Source of the DNA: Cryptomeria japonica
Lineage: Eukaryota; Streptophyta; Pinopsida; Cupressales; Cupressaceae
Direction of reading: 5' to 3'
NCBI RefSeq assembly: GCF_030272615.1
Contig: NC_081406.1
Span: 140,774,361 to 140,838,360, forward strand
DNA: 64,000 nt
The notes under the pieces were generated by a model. That model had not been told where the DNA came from. It saw only the letters and a program-made list of their open reading frames with translations, and searched no databases. This document shows positions 45,817 to 58,567 of the stretch, one piece after another; positions within the stretch are counted from its first letter, which is position 1, and every line of letters begins with the position of its first letter. The translations under genes were made by a program, and so were the position numbers.

Positions 45817-47178
45817 TGTTGGAATCAAGGAACACTAAGAGCGGGGGAGGGGGGTTGAATTGGTGTTCTGCAATATTTAACTTTATTAAACTAATCTCTT
45901 AACCACATAGCACATATGAAGAAAGGAAAGATGCATGAACACAAAGGAAATAATCACAACACCACAACACCAAGAATTTTACGTGGAAACCTAGTCAAGA
46001 GAAAAAATACAGTGAGATTGAGACCCACAATATAATTATGTCATGTTAGAAGTATAAGAATATTACAATGGGGAATGCACATGCATTCAGGCACACTACC
46101 TAGAGCTCACTGCTCAAATCACAAAACAAGAAGGGTTACAACCCGAAAGGCTCACTACCTTACGAATCTACTATAATGGAAATCTAAAGTATTTGAACTA
46201 ATAAATAACATCTACAAATACCTAGAAATAGTTTTGGTTAAGCTCACATATCAAACTACACATTTTACAACACACTATACTTTGATATGTCGTTTTGTTG
46301 CAATCCAAAGAACCAATCTTCCACTTGAACATGAGAAACTATGCACAGTCAATTATCAACACTCACCACACATCCAATGATACCAAAAATGACCATAACA
46401 ATTACTCTTCTATATACGCAACATCAACTTGGGTCTTCTACATATTGGCTTCAAGAACATTATCCAAATAATAAAATGAGTATACCTAGTAATCTTAATT
46501 TGAACTCTAATGCATATTCGAACCAAAAATAATTGTCCATGCGCTAACCAGATGATGGCTAAATGACCTCAAACACGAAGCACCTCCAAGAATTATGCCA
46601 CAAACATCCACAACACACTACAATCACTATGAATGTCGCATAACATGAAGAACACAACACAACGATCAATGTAGACCATCAACACAAATAGGATATAATC
46701 TAGAAACATCCACAAGAAATGTGAATTACCACAACATCACCACATACTAAAATCTCCATCAATATAATATCAAACCTTAAGAATAGATACTTAACTGACT
46801 ACCAAACTGAAAGATTCAATTGCAGACCTCCAAATCATGAACCATATGAATTGAGGACACATATGAACATCCCAAAAACCCTTCCAAATCCGCAAACCAA
46901 GATATTGCAATTTCGGAGCAATGGGGAGCATAAACCAGAACATTGAATAACATGAACAACTAGAATATCAATCACAATACTAGACCTCATAACTTGATCA
47001 AATCATTATGTAGACCTCTAAAACTTAAGATAGATCAACTAAACATACATATCTCAAAACCCTTTAATTTGCAACAACTCATCTGCAACACATTGGCCGA
47101 ACCAACTCAATAAATTTGACTACAACACTAAAACACACAAGAATATGTTAACATCAATGACAATAACACATTCCAACA
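45817..47178 (-). repeat. Element E 3' LTR (left copy)
   Basis: 1362 bp, homologous to 49995-51322. Perfect terminal inverted repeat TGTTGGAAT/ATTCCAACA. On the minus strand the end is C-rich, like the LTR at 1-362. Confidence 0.9.
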
Positions 47179-47180
47179 AT

Positions 47181-47190
47181 CTCCCCCTTT
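47181..47190 (-). promoter_or_regulatory. Element E polypurine tract
   Basis: AAAGGGGGAG on the minus strand, two bases before the 3' LTR. Confidence 0.75.
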
Positions 47191-47789
47191 GGCATTGATG
47201 GCAACATATGAATGTGAAAAAAAATCAATGCAAAGAAATAAATCAACAACCAACAATCTCCCCAAAACTCCCAACAAACTCCCTCTGAGATCTAGTACAT
47301 GATATGGTAGTTTTTCACATGATCTTCTCCCACTTTGACATCAATGAAAAAGTCTCATATGCAAATCATGATTCTCTCCCCCTTAGATTATGCATATATC
47401 TCAACACAATTTCTCTCCCACATAGGTTTTCACATGACTATCTGTCCCTTTTGACAAACTTAGAAATCTGAATATCTGAACCACAACACTGACTACTCAT
47501 CCTTTGACATCAATGACAAACACAAAATTACTATGTATAGACTACACATGAATAAAATGACTCCACAAACTTACACAGACTTGAAAACATCTGCAAAATA
47601 ACACAAATTGCTATCTAAATTACTTCAGTAACTCCAAAATAGATATGAGACCACTAAGTAGATGAGACTCCATCTCTACTACCAAAATATCTACAGAGCT
47701 TGCATCTGCAAACAACTTAGGCCTCAGAGCTCACCCACTCTTCCTTCAATCCAAACTAATAAGATTCTTTAGCTAAATCGAGGGTGTAT

Positions 47790-48420
47790 CAAATAAGTAG
47801 GTATGATCTTTTCTAATACATTGAATACAAAAGTGGGAAGTTCACTATCCTCAATGAGAAACATCAACACCCTTAATGATTCTTGTTGGACCTTATCCAA
47901 GAACTCTCTCACTACCCCTGCAATGACTCTTGCTTCCAAAATATGTGTGATAGCTTCAATCTACTTTGCTTCCACCATCTATTATGCATCTGCCTCTGAA
48001 TTCATCTCTAGACTAATTTGGAGGATCTGAGCATCCTCAATAGCATCCACTGCCTCTGACTCATCACCACCTTTGACCAAATTTTCTTCTACTGAAACAG
48101 AAGGAACATCCTTAGCAACATGAGTTACCTCAACTTTCTATCTAACATTACAATTAGAATATTTCTTTTTCTTTCCTAGACATCCAGACTGCCTCAGCTA
48201 AAATCCAATACTCTGTGCATAGTGCTCTACTTCCTTCCATACTTTCTAGCAATTTTTAGCTCCTTAAATTGACTATGCAGCGGAAGATCTAACTCAAAAA
48301 TATCAAATTCAAAATCTTTCCCGATGAATACCTTACATGCTATATTACAGTTCCTTCACTGGATTGCCCTCACAGTCTGAATGCATTGGAAATATCTTTG
48401 CAGGACATGCTCATATGCTT
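47790..48420 (-). pseudogene. Decayed second ORF of element E
   Basis: On the minus strand short stretches resemble the second ORF of the element at 2727-4510: a DFEFDIFELDLP segment near 48300, an ERKR-type basic stretch near 48160 and an acidic run with GGDESEAVDAIEDAQ near 48050. Several stops and frame changes occur. Similarity is weak and read by eye. Confidence 0.35.
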
Positions 48421-48919
48421 CTCCTCAAAAAACAAAGTGATAAATGAGAGGCAAGAGTACCTTTATAACTTCCGCACACTTAACTTTCTGACACAATAAA
48501 TACATTTTACCCTAAACCTTCGGGAAACCCTATTTCCATAGATGACTCTCATGAAACTTTCCATGGATCTTCAAATCTATTCATGCACTTTCAGAAATCC
48601 TTCAAAAATATTTGCACCACCATAATACAACTTCTAACAATCTATTTGATCTTCCAATACCAACATCTGGTAGTGGAGAAAAAATCTGCATGAAGACTCC
48701 CCTTAGGCTACAAGCCTCAATCTAATTCCTAGAGAAATTACCAGCACCAGAATCCAGGCCCATTTCTAGTATCTGGATCACTCTTCTTAACCTATGTCAT
48801 CTTCATTTGATCTCTAATCTCTTCAACATTCACTTTTCCCTGATCATCTACCTTCACATTCTTGTTCTTGTCCGCCATACCATTTCTATTCACATTTTTG
48901 CTTCTCATTCACATTTTTG

Positions 48920-49960
48920 CTTCTACAAAACCTTGCAATGTGACCCAATTTATTGCAAGCATAGAAAATAATATTTCTTGGACTAGGTTTGAAGTTCCCT
49001 TGATTTTCTCTTGATCTACACTAGGTAGCAACATGTCCAAATATACTACATGCATAACATCTAACATTTCTCCTATTTTGAAATTTATTCAGCATACTTT
49101 TGTATACATTCACCTTATGACCATACTTACTGCACTTAAAACATTGACCGGAGAAGGATGGACCATTTTAATTTACTGTATCTCTGCACTAACTAGGCAT
49201 ATGATCAAATTTATTGCAAAAAAAATAGCTACCAATTAACTTACGAGCATTAGGTTGCCATACTGGAGGCCTTCTAGAATTGTTCTTCTGATTTTGAGAC
49301 TTAGGCTTGCCTTGACCAGATCTAGAGCTCTCACCTTTCTCAGATCCAAGTCCCTACTTGTCATCTTCACTCTTTTGACTTCCAAGCATCTCATCAAGCT
49401 TAGTTGAGCTAATATTGAACTTCTCCTTGTACTCATTTGTAGTACCAAGCTCATCCCTAAGATTAATAATCTTCCTTTCAAGCTCTTGTTCATTTCTCTT
49501 AGATTGAAGTAATTCAAGCTTCAACTGATCATTCTCATAATTCAGTTTACAACATTCATCAAATCTATCTTTCAATAATTGAGTAAGGTTCTTTTCATTC
49601 TTCTTTCTATCCTCAATCTCTTTGGTCAGCTTCATCACTATAAATTCCATCTCATGCCTTAGGATAGCATTATCTTCAACAAGCTTTTCACATTCTTTTG
49701 TATTCTCCTTTAAGGCTTCACCATCCATACTTTGACTTTCTTTTTCCTTTGGATGATCAAAAAGTGCCTTTCTCTTCTACCTAAACTTGTTCAATGGATC
49801 CTTCAAAGACTGAATGAAATTCTCAGCATCCTTCAGATTCCCTTTCAATTATCGGACTTGAGCTATAGATTGATCAAGATCATCAAGCGCAACAATAAGT
49901 TGATGTTTCAAACTACTAGACTCCATTAACTTACCTTACCAGACCTCCCTCAAGCTGTTA
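48920..49960 (-). pseudogene. Element E gag: coiled coil and zinc knuckles
   Basis: The N-terminal part starts just after the primer site (SNSLREVW, compare PNSLREIL in the other copy). The frame 49728-49354 is a long coiled coil (KNEKNLTQLLKD, ENDQLKLELLQSKRNEQELE). Further on (49250-48920) four knuckle remnants follow in the order of the other copy: YFFCNKFDH, CFKCSKYGHKVN, CYACSIFGH and YACNKLGHIARFC. There are stops in each segment. It confirms a gag family with four knuckles shared by both Copia-type elements. Confidence 0.75.
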
Positions 49961-49980
49961 GACTCCTTCTGAGGAACTAG

Positions 49981-49992
49981 GCTCTAATACCA
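49981..49992 (-). promoter_or_regulatory. Element E primer-binding site, initiator tRNA-Met type
   Basis: TGGTATTAGAGC on the minus strand, two bases after the 5' LTR end, one mismatch from the initiator-Met site. Confidence 0.85.
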
Positions 49993-49994
49993 AT

Positions 49995-51322
49995 TGTTGG
50001 AATCAAGGAACACTGAGGAGTGGGGGGGGGTGAATCAGTGTTATATAATCTTTAACTTTATTAAACTAATATCTTAACCACATAGCACATATGAAGAAAT
50101 GAAAGATGCATGAACACAAAACAAATAACCACAACACCACAACACCAAGATTTTTACATGGAAACTTGATCAAGGAAAAACCATGGTGGGATTGAGACCA
50201 ACAAAATAATTCTTCCTGGTTAGAAGTATAATAATATTACAATGGTCAATGCACATGCATTCAAGCAAACTTCCTAGAGCTCACTACTTAAATCACAAAA
50301 CAAGAAGGGAGACAACCCAAAAGGCTCACTGCCTTACAAATCTACTACAATGGATATTTGAAGTGTTTGAACTCATAAATAGCATCTACAAATGCCTGAA
50401 AATAGTTTTGGTTAAGTTCATATATCAAACTACACATTCTGCAACACACTCTACTCCAATATGTTGTTCTGCTGCAATATGAAGCACCAATCTTCCACTT
50501 GCATATGGTAAATTGCACATAGTCAATTATCAATACTCACCACACATCCAATGATACCAAAAATGACCATAACAATCACTTATATATTCACAACATCAAA
50601 CTAGGTCTTCTACATGTCGGCTTCAAGAATATTACCCAAATAATGAAATGAGTGTACCAAGTCAGCTCAATCCAAACTCCAATGCATATGTCGACCAAAA
50701 ATAATTGTCCACACGCTACCCACATGATGGATAAATGACCTCGAACATGAAGCACCCCCAAGAATTACGCCACAAACATCTGCAACATGCACAAAAATCA
50801 ATGTAGATCATAAACATGGATAGGACACAATCTAGAAACATCCACAAGCAACATGAATTACCACAACAATAACTGCAACATCACCACATACTATAATCTT
50901 CATCAATATTATACCAAACCTCAAGAAAACACACTAAACTAACTGCCAAATTGAAAGTTTCACTTGCAGACCTCCAAATCACAAACCATTTGAGTTGAGG
51001 ACACATATGAACATCTCAAACACTCTGCCAAATCCACATTCCAACATATTATAATTCCAGAGCAATACGGAGAAAAAGATAGAACACTAAACAACATGAA
51101 TAATTCAAATACCAACCACAATACTTGACCTCATAATTTGATCAAATTATTATGCAAACCTCTGAAACTTAAGCTAAATCAGCTAAACATACGTATCTCA
51201 AAACCCTATAATCCACAACACCTCATCTGCAACACACTGACTGAACCAACTCAATCAATCAAACTACAAAACTATAACACACAAGAATATGTTGGCATCA
51301 ATGACAACAACACATTCTAATA
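49995..51322 (-). repeat. Element E 5' LTR (right copy)
   Basis: 1328 bp, homologous to 45817-47178 with many substitutions, so the insertion is old. The outer terminus is mutated. Confidence 0.9.
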
Positions 51323-51327
51323 GGGAC

Positions 51328-54189
51328 TTGCTACTCTTAATATGATGAACTTCAAGTAAAAAACCAACCCTCGCTCTACCTCACTTTACTAGTGCTCTGG
51401 TGACCTCAGGGATACATACTATGAAACTGAACAAACAAGCCACATAGAGCTCTGAATAACCTCTGCTAAGTCTTTATTCTCAGGATGAACATGCAGAACT
51501 AGGATATCAATATGACACATTAACTTCATTTATGAAAGAGCACAAAATCCATACAATGAATGTGGATATAACATAATTACTAAGCTAAAGAGACTATGTT
51601 GAACAAAATGATAGCATCTTAAAGAAGACAGCGAGAGATAGAGAAGGCTTACAATCGGTCTAGGATTAAATCCTCTAGCAAAGTGATCTTCCTCCTTGAT
51701 AATGAACCTACACATAGACAAAAGAAAAATTGTCGGGGTTGTGCTAAGAGGTTTGCTTCAGTTAGACCCCCGTTTCAGTGTTTCCAACTCCACGGATATC
51801 CAAGATAATAGTTATGGATAAAATAAAGATGATAAAGAAACAAATGAATAATAGGTATTCTTGATGGAAGACAATAGGTATGAAATTATAAAATATGAAT
51901 GAATGAAAAGAGAAGACTTCCCTTCAACACCAAAGAAACTACCACCTAATGGAATGAAGTTGAGCACTAAGAACTTCTCCAAAGCTTGTGACAATGGCAG
52001 ACATTGAGAATTGAAAAAAATTGTGAAAGATGAAGAATAGAATTCCCAAAGCTCTAAAAAAACTCAAAGTGATCAAGAAGACCCCCCAAAAAAAGCTTCA
52101 ATGAATGAGATATAGAGCTCAAGGAAGAATCCTAACATCGATGGTCATAGATAGATTCATTTCAAAATCTTCTAGGCATAGGCATAATGCTAAAATGGCC
52201 ACTTGCAAGTTGACATATTCGCAAGACACTTGTGTTGCACGAAGACATCTTCATAGCACACGAGAGTCCATAAGTCAAATGGTTAGCATGATCAAGAAAA
52301 GGCCAAATTCTAAGCTAACAAGGTGATCCACATGGACAAAAGGACAAGTGATGTAGAGGTTTTTGTACTCACTTCTCCAACTGGTGCCAACTGGCTTCTT
52401 CTCAAGGCTTCTCCTAAACCAACCAATGGCTCAACACTATCTCACCCTCCTAGGGCCTACTAGAACTCCTCCCTGACCTTATCCCTAGGCCCTTGGGCTA
52501 TGGTAAGTTCTAATTCTTGATGAGAGTTCCAAACTCTCTTGGAGTCACCTTGAGTAAACTAAACCTACTCACTCACACCGTGGGTACAAGGGTAAAAGCA
52601 CAAAAATGTGTCATGTTTCAGTCTAACTTATCATCACAAGTGAATTTAAGTAATTCTAACTAAAAATTAATTTTAATCAAACGTATGATCTATACAGATT
52701 CATTATAGCTAAGTTATATATGGTCCACAACTTTTCCAATTGGAAGTGTTTACTAAATGTATATTTTATACTACTTTTGGTCTAATTACAAAAACAAATA
52801 AAACTCGATGTTTCAACAACTCCTACTTCTATAAATAATTTTTTTTTGAAATGTAAAAATACCCTTTTATAGATCTATAAGTGAATTTTCCAAAATATAT
52901 ATCTTTTAATATTTTAGTTAGTTTTTATATTTTATATTTACTTTTTATTGAAAGCAGGTCATTAGCACTAAAATACAAGGTTGATTATCTTGTCAAGGAA
53001 AAATACTAGAATTTATTTTAAAAATTTGAAAAAAATATGATGTAGTAGAGAAAAGAATCTATGTCAAGATGATATAATTCTTTTCTAATCTGGATAAATA
53101 ATTAAGAAAAAGGGTGGTGGGAATTGGAAAGAGTTATATTCCAACACATGCAACTTATCAAATTTATTAAAATATATATATTTATAAAAAATAGTAAAAA
53201 ATATATCCATGCACTAAAGTTTCAAGTTGTAAATATAAAAAGCAAAAATCAAGAAAAAAATGTAAAATTTACTAAATAAAGTGTGGTGGGTTCTGTAACT
53301 TCAATTTCAGCATTTTTTCAACAACTAAATTATAGTGTTTACTTCATAAAAAACTATATTCAAATAATTTTTCAATTTTTTATTAAAATTACAAACATAA
53401 AATAGACATAAGAATATAAATTTTATTAGTTTACATCATTTCAAAATTCAAAACATATATTTCACTTTCTATTGATTTAATTTAAAAATTTGAATCAGCA
53501 TTGACCATTTCTTTTATAAAAGTGTGACAGCTTTGTACTTTTACCCACAAACCCTCCACCTAGGATCTTTGCTCCACTTTCACAACTTGTCATTCAGATG
53601 GTTGTCTCAGACCCTAAATCCATCCTTGCACACTCTTCAAGACATTTTCCCTTTACTGATTTCAAGGTTGATAGTGGTTTGGTTCGTTTCGGCTTGTTTG
53701 GGGCTTATTCCTTGTAGCCCTTATGAACTAGTAAAACATAAACAAGTCAAAATTCTTCCCAACAACCCTAGGACTTACTTGAATTTTTGGATACACTTTT
53801 GGATATTACACATAATTTAAATAAATTGCATCTGGGTTTTGCATCTAAGGTATCTAACCCTTGTAAGGCTAAAGAGGCCTAATTGCCCCTTCTACACCAC
53901 AAACTTGGAGCAGCAGTTTTAAACCTCTTCAATCTGATCAAACATGGAATGTTTTGGTTTTTTAGGGTCTTTACACACCTACTCCACCCTTATTGACCCT
54001 TTTTCCACTTTTGTGCAATGCCCAATCTCATCTAGGGCTCATTTTCACTCTTTCCCTGTGCTTACCAAGCACATAAGGCAAGCTAGGGTATGGTGGAAAA
54101 TCCACAACATGGCTTCCCCTACTGAAAAACAAAAATAAAAACCATATTTAAAAGCCTTCCTAACATTCCAACAAGTCTCAGTGAGTTTC
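51328..54189. other. No gene supported; old degenerate sequence
   Basis: The first 100 bases may be the decayed continuation of element C RT. Around 51735-51790 a phrase like the element D LTR occurs (GGTTTGCTTCAGTTAGACCC), perhaps another decayed LTR. 52600-53520 is AT-rich filler. Open frames at 53524-53820 and 53944-54138 show no motif. Confidence 0.4.
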
Positions 54190-55643
54190 TGTAGACGTAT
54201 AAAAATGACCATATTCCTAAATGAATATTTTATGTTCATTTCCCTATTTGATTAAATCCAATTTAATTAAAATTCACATTCTTCTATTTAATTAAGTAAA
54301 TCACTTGATTAAATTCACTATACCATTTAATGAATAAATCATTTTATTCAATTAAATCCCCCTAGCCACTTTTAATTAAAATCAAATTTAATTAAAAGGT
54401 TATCCTAAATTGAATAAATCAAATTTATTTAATTGCAAACAAATTGAATGAAAATCAAATAATTCAATTAAATCCTATTATCCCCCCCATCCACTTGCAA
54501 GATCCCAAACCCCTTCCTAATCCCTTCTAGAATCTTCTAATCGCTTCTAATTAGCCTAACCCTCCTCTAAACTTTGTCACATCCCTAAGCAAAGGGAGGT
54601 CACTTCTCAAATGGCCCAAAGTCTTGGATAACCATTGAAGGTTTTCAACCTTCAACCACCAAAAACCCTAAAGTCTTTGAAAACCATTGAAGGCTTCCAA
54701 CCTTCAACCACTTATGCTCAAAGTCTCCAATAACCATTAATGGTTATTTCAAACCCTCCCACATGGTTAAAACATTTGTTTTGACTCAACCTCTATCCAA
54801 CCCAAGGGTCTCATCAGGTCATTAATGCTTTGACCATGATTATCTCTTAATCATTTGCACAAAGGTTTATCCTTGGATTAGATCCTAATTCAGTGGGTAA
54901 ACCTAACTTAGACTTGACCCTTAGCCTTTAGATAACCATGAGGTCTCCTCAGGCCTTTAATGCCTCCAACCTCTTCTTTCAACCCAATCCTATGTGGACA
55001 TTTGTCACCATTTCATTGGTGCCAATTGTGCACATGGATCCCCAACTTTCAAACCTGGCCCTTGATTAAACCTTTCAATCCTGACCATCCATTGCCCTGT
55101 TTGTGCTATAAATAGAGCTCTCATTCCTCCATTCTGAAATCATCTTTCAAATTTGTAGCATTATACTTATGCTCAAATACTTTCAAGCTTTTCATCATCT
55201 TTATGTTCACCATTTAGCCTCTCTTTAGATCAGGATTAATCATAAATATGCATGCTAAAGTAGTTTATTTATCATTTTAGCTCAATCATAGAGTAAATAT
55301 AGTATGCTAGGATAATCTTCATACTAACCTCGTCATCTTATCATTTAGTTTGTTGCATTTCAAGCATCTCATCTAGCTTATAACACATCTCATACTAAGA
55401 TCAGTTAAAATCTCTCTCGTTCTCATATTTGCCATCCCTAAGCCATTTTGCTCAGTAATCTGAGAGCAAAACATTGGTTTGAGGGACATTGTGAGATAGA
55501 GAACCATGGGACCCTCCTTGGGAAGCTGAGTAACACATCGTTACTCCATAGCTTGCATCAAGAAGTCCTGTGTGTGTGTGTGGATTGGTATTTCTCATAA
55601 TTTTCACGTTTTAAATTCTAACAACCCACTTTTTCCACATACA
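54190..55643 (+). repeat. Element B 5' LTR
   Basis: 1454 bp, homologous in reverse to the solo LTR at 36740-38130. AT-rich TTAATTAAA runs at the start, TATA box at 55107, CA end. Confidence 0.9.
55107..55114 (+). promoter_or_regulatory. TATA box of element B LTR
   Basis: GCTATAAATAGAGC context, about 530 bp before the LTR end, conserved in the solo LTR. Confidence 0.6.
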
Positions 55644-55647
55644 TTTC

Positions 55648-55665
55648 TGGCACCCACCGTGGGGC
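55648..55665 (+). promoter_or_regulatory. Element B primer-binding site
   Basis: TGGCACCCACCGTGGGGC, four bases after the LTR end, of the TGGCGCCCACCGTGGGGC type seen in many plant Gypsy elements. tRNA not assigned here. Confidence 0.75.
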
Positions 55666-55726
55666 ACGCACCCCAATAACCTATCATTTTTTGAATTTGA
55701 AGAGTTTTGCAGGTACGCGGGAAATT

Positions 55727-56284
55727 AGAATTAGCGCGTCAAAGACATATTTGAGCGCATCCGCCTAAGAGTTTAGCGCTTCTAGCCTACTGTTTAGCGC
55801 GTGGGCTTTCTGTCTTAGCGCGTTAAAACTGTTCCTTAGCGTATAATACTATTTAACAAATTTTCCTGTAGGTGTCGACGCCGGCGGAACACAGATTAGC
55901 GCTTCTACATGACAGACTAGCGCATAGACCCATATATGTAGCGCTTCACTTGCATATTCTAGCACGTATAAGCGGACAGTTAGCGCATGAAAATTCACCA
56001 TTTTCCGAGAAAAACCGAAACACAGATCAGCGCGTCTATTTGATAGATTAGCGCATAGACCCAATATAAAAGCGCTTATACAGATTCTTATAGCGCATCT
56101 AAACAGAAAGTTAGCGCATTAAAATTGCAAATTTCCCAAAAACAGTCCGCTGAAAAACCCAACCATAAATTAGCGCATCAAAGCCACAGAGTAGCGCTTC
56201 GGAGAAACAGGATAGCGCATGCAAACGGGACAGTAGCGCATCCACCGAATATTGTAGCGCATACAGTTTGTTCTGTAGTGCATC
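55727..56284 (+). repeat. Short-word array 1 (TAGCGCRT) in element B leader
   Basis: About 22 copies in 555 bp, all in the same orientation, mostly TTAGCGCGT, TAGCGCAT or TAGCGCTT, at intervals near 25 bp with dissimilar sequence between. It lies between a donor-like CAG/GTACGC at 55713 and acceptor-like TTTCTTTTGCAG ending at 56377. Confidence 0.85.
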
Positions 56285-57465
56285 AACAACAAAACCAACA
56301 AAAAGATTGTGTAACCGAATAAATAATTTTAGACTTGTGGAAGTCCCCCGAAACAAACTAACCGATTTCTTTTGCAGGATTTTTAACAAATTTCTTGCAG
56401 GAAAAGCGAGGAGATTTGTTTTACAAGCAAAACGTTTTTCCTTTCGTTGACCTCGAAAATCGAAATTTGCTTTGTTGACGATCTATTTTCCATAGATTAA
56501 ATAATCATTGCTATAAAGGGTTAAAAAGAACACCATGTTGATTGGAGCAACATCTCCAAATAGAGGTTAGCAAACCATTGTCTTGAAGGCTAAAAAGAAC
56601 AACTTATCTGCCGTGTATCGAAAGTGGAAGGTATATGCTCTCCCCTTAACTGGGTGACCAAAAAGCCAAACCACTCTTATGCTTTCTTTTATTCAAGCAA
56701 TAAATCCTTTAGCAGGCCTGCCTTCCCGAGGAGTTGCACTCAACTCTTAAAGCCGTTTATGGTCGGTGTGAAGGGAACGACCTAAGTGGGGAACGGCTTT
56801 GACGCCAAGAATTCCAACCCACTATAATCAAATGTGGAAAGTGACGAAAGTCCTTTTCAATGGTTGCGCGCAGCGATTAGCCTTCCCCCAGTATCCTTGA
56901 GATACGTAAAGCCCTTGTTCTAAAGGTTGGGAAGCCTCTTGAGGGAGTTTATCACTGACGGCCGAACGGGAAGCCTGATTAAGAACCTTAGCATTAGAAA
57001 CTTTGAGCTGAGTCAGTATCCAAACATTTGTAACATCATAGTGCAAGGGTGGGGAAGAATCCGCCCACAAGATTACTCACCATATATCTCCCAAGATAAC
57101 TACTCAACTGTGAAGAAATTCACTTTGGGTTAACTTCTGGCAAAAGGCAAAAAAACGGGCGCCCTCTAGGGGGTGACACGGCTGTTTGAGCTGACGGAGT
57201 ATCGAGACTAGTGAGCTATGATGTTGCTTATGACCCTTGAATAAAGAGTCTTTCTGAAGTGTTTATCTTGTATCCAACCTGTTAAAACATTGGGGATTCA
57301 AAAACATCCTCGACAGAACATACACTTTATGTTAGATTAAGTAAAATGATTATACTTTGTGTGCCGTGTTTACATTTTGTATTTTAGAAAATCATCCATC
57401 CTACTTGATAATTCTCTCAACAAAAATCAAAAACATCACAAAAGCACCAAGAGGAAAAATCAAGG
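56285..57465 (+). other. Element B leader, middle part
   Basis: GC-richer, structured-looking sequence (56560-57180) without a convincing ORF. It might hold packaging or dimer signals. Open frames at 56828-57133 are not supported as genes. Confidence 0.45.
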
Positions 57466-57468
57466 CAG

Positions 57469-58100
57469 TTTAGCGCGTGAGAACAACATATTAGCGCGTC
57501 AAACAGTTACTTTAGCGCATCTGAAGAACAAAATAGCGTGTCCAACAAAAACAGTAGCGTTTCAACTGAAAGTAAAACAGAGACCAAATATTTTAGTGCG
57601 TGTAACGAGCATCTTAGCGCGTGGGATTTCTGCTTTAGCGCATCAACCAAACCAGTTAGCGTGTAAAAGTCATAGTGTAGCGCGTCAATTTTCCGAAAAC
57701 TTCACAACAAAATTCAAAAAAATCTGTTTTAGCGCGTGTAACGAGCATCTTAGCGCATGGGATCTCTGCTTTAGCGCATCAACCAAACCAGTTGGCGCGT
57801 AAAAGTCACAGTGTAGCACGTAATTATCAGAAAAACTTCACAGCAAATTTCAAAAAAGTCTATTTTAGCGCGTGTAACGAGCAGCTTAGTGCGTGGAATC
57901 TTTGTTTTAGCGCATTAACCAAATTAGTCGGCACGTGGAAAATACAGTTTAGCGCGTGCATATTTCACAGTCAACCACACAAAATTTTCCAAAATCAATT
58001 GTTTAGCGCGTAACCAGGGGCAGAGTAGCGCGTAGATAAATAGTTTTAGCGCATTGAGAGAATTTACTAGCGCATCGAACAACTGTTTTAGCGCGTGAGA
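57469..58100 (+). repeat. Short-word array 2 (TAGCGCRT) in element B leader
   Basis: About 25 copies in 630 bp, same word and orientation as array 1. Part is a higher-order repeat of about 123 bp containing GTAACGAGCATCTTAGCG (57600-57720, 57727-57840, 57862-57960). Confidence 0.85.
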
Positions 58101-58567
58101 AAAAGGAGAAAAACAGAGAGTTGGAAAAACCAAAATTTTTGAAAATCTCAAAAATATTTCAAACACAGTTTTTCATCAAAACACGTTTTTCATCAAACCA
58201 GAGTGACAGAAACAAGCCATAAAACTATTTTTCAAGTCAAATTTGCGTCAAACAAGGTTGTCCAAATCTGAAAACGAATCAAGCATTAGAGGACGTCTTT
58301 TCTATCATAATCCGGAAACTTGTCATCATCAGTGTCAATTCAATCCTTTAAATATCTTACGGATCTCATCTCAAAAACACTTGTCTAGAAATTTTCCAAA
58401 TTGTCAAATTCAGTTTCCAGATTGGGAAACTCTTATCCATATCATTTGACATACTTTATCGTGAACGAATAGCTAAACCTTCATTCTGATAAAGTAAAAT
58501 TTGAAATTTTCAAAACAAGAATCAACTGAGTCCAAATCAATCAAAGGAAATCATTGATCACTCATGC

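Larger units (their letters stand above)
45817..51322 (-). mobile_element. Element E: Copia-type non-autonomous element
   Basis: LTRs at 45817-47178 and 49995-51322 start TGTTGGAATC and end ATTCCAACA (right copy decayed to ATTCTAATA). They are flanked by the perfect duplication GGGAC (45812-45816 and 51323-51327). On the minus strand: 5' LTR (right), initiator-Met primer site, decayed gag, decayed second ORF, polypurine tract, 3' LTR. The interior is only 2.8 kb with no pol. Gag and layout match the element at 1-4510. It split element C within its RT. Confidence 0.9.

Noticed and set aside
53524-54138. Possible host gene exons
   Set aside because: Two short frames without motif, splice signals or neighbours; cannot be supported.
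56560-57180. rRNA- or organelle-like appearance of the element B leader middle part
   Set aside because: GC-richer and structured-looking, but no conserved rRNA segment can be recognised; it lies inside a defined element between primer site and gag.
55727-58100. CRISPR-like array
   Set aside because: The repeated word is only 8-10 bases, degenerate and without fixed spacers, and the context is a plant retrotransposon leader.
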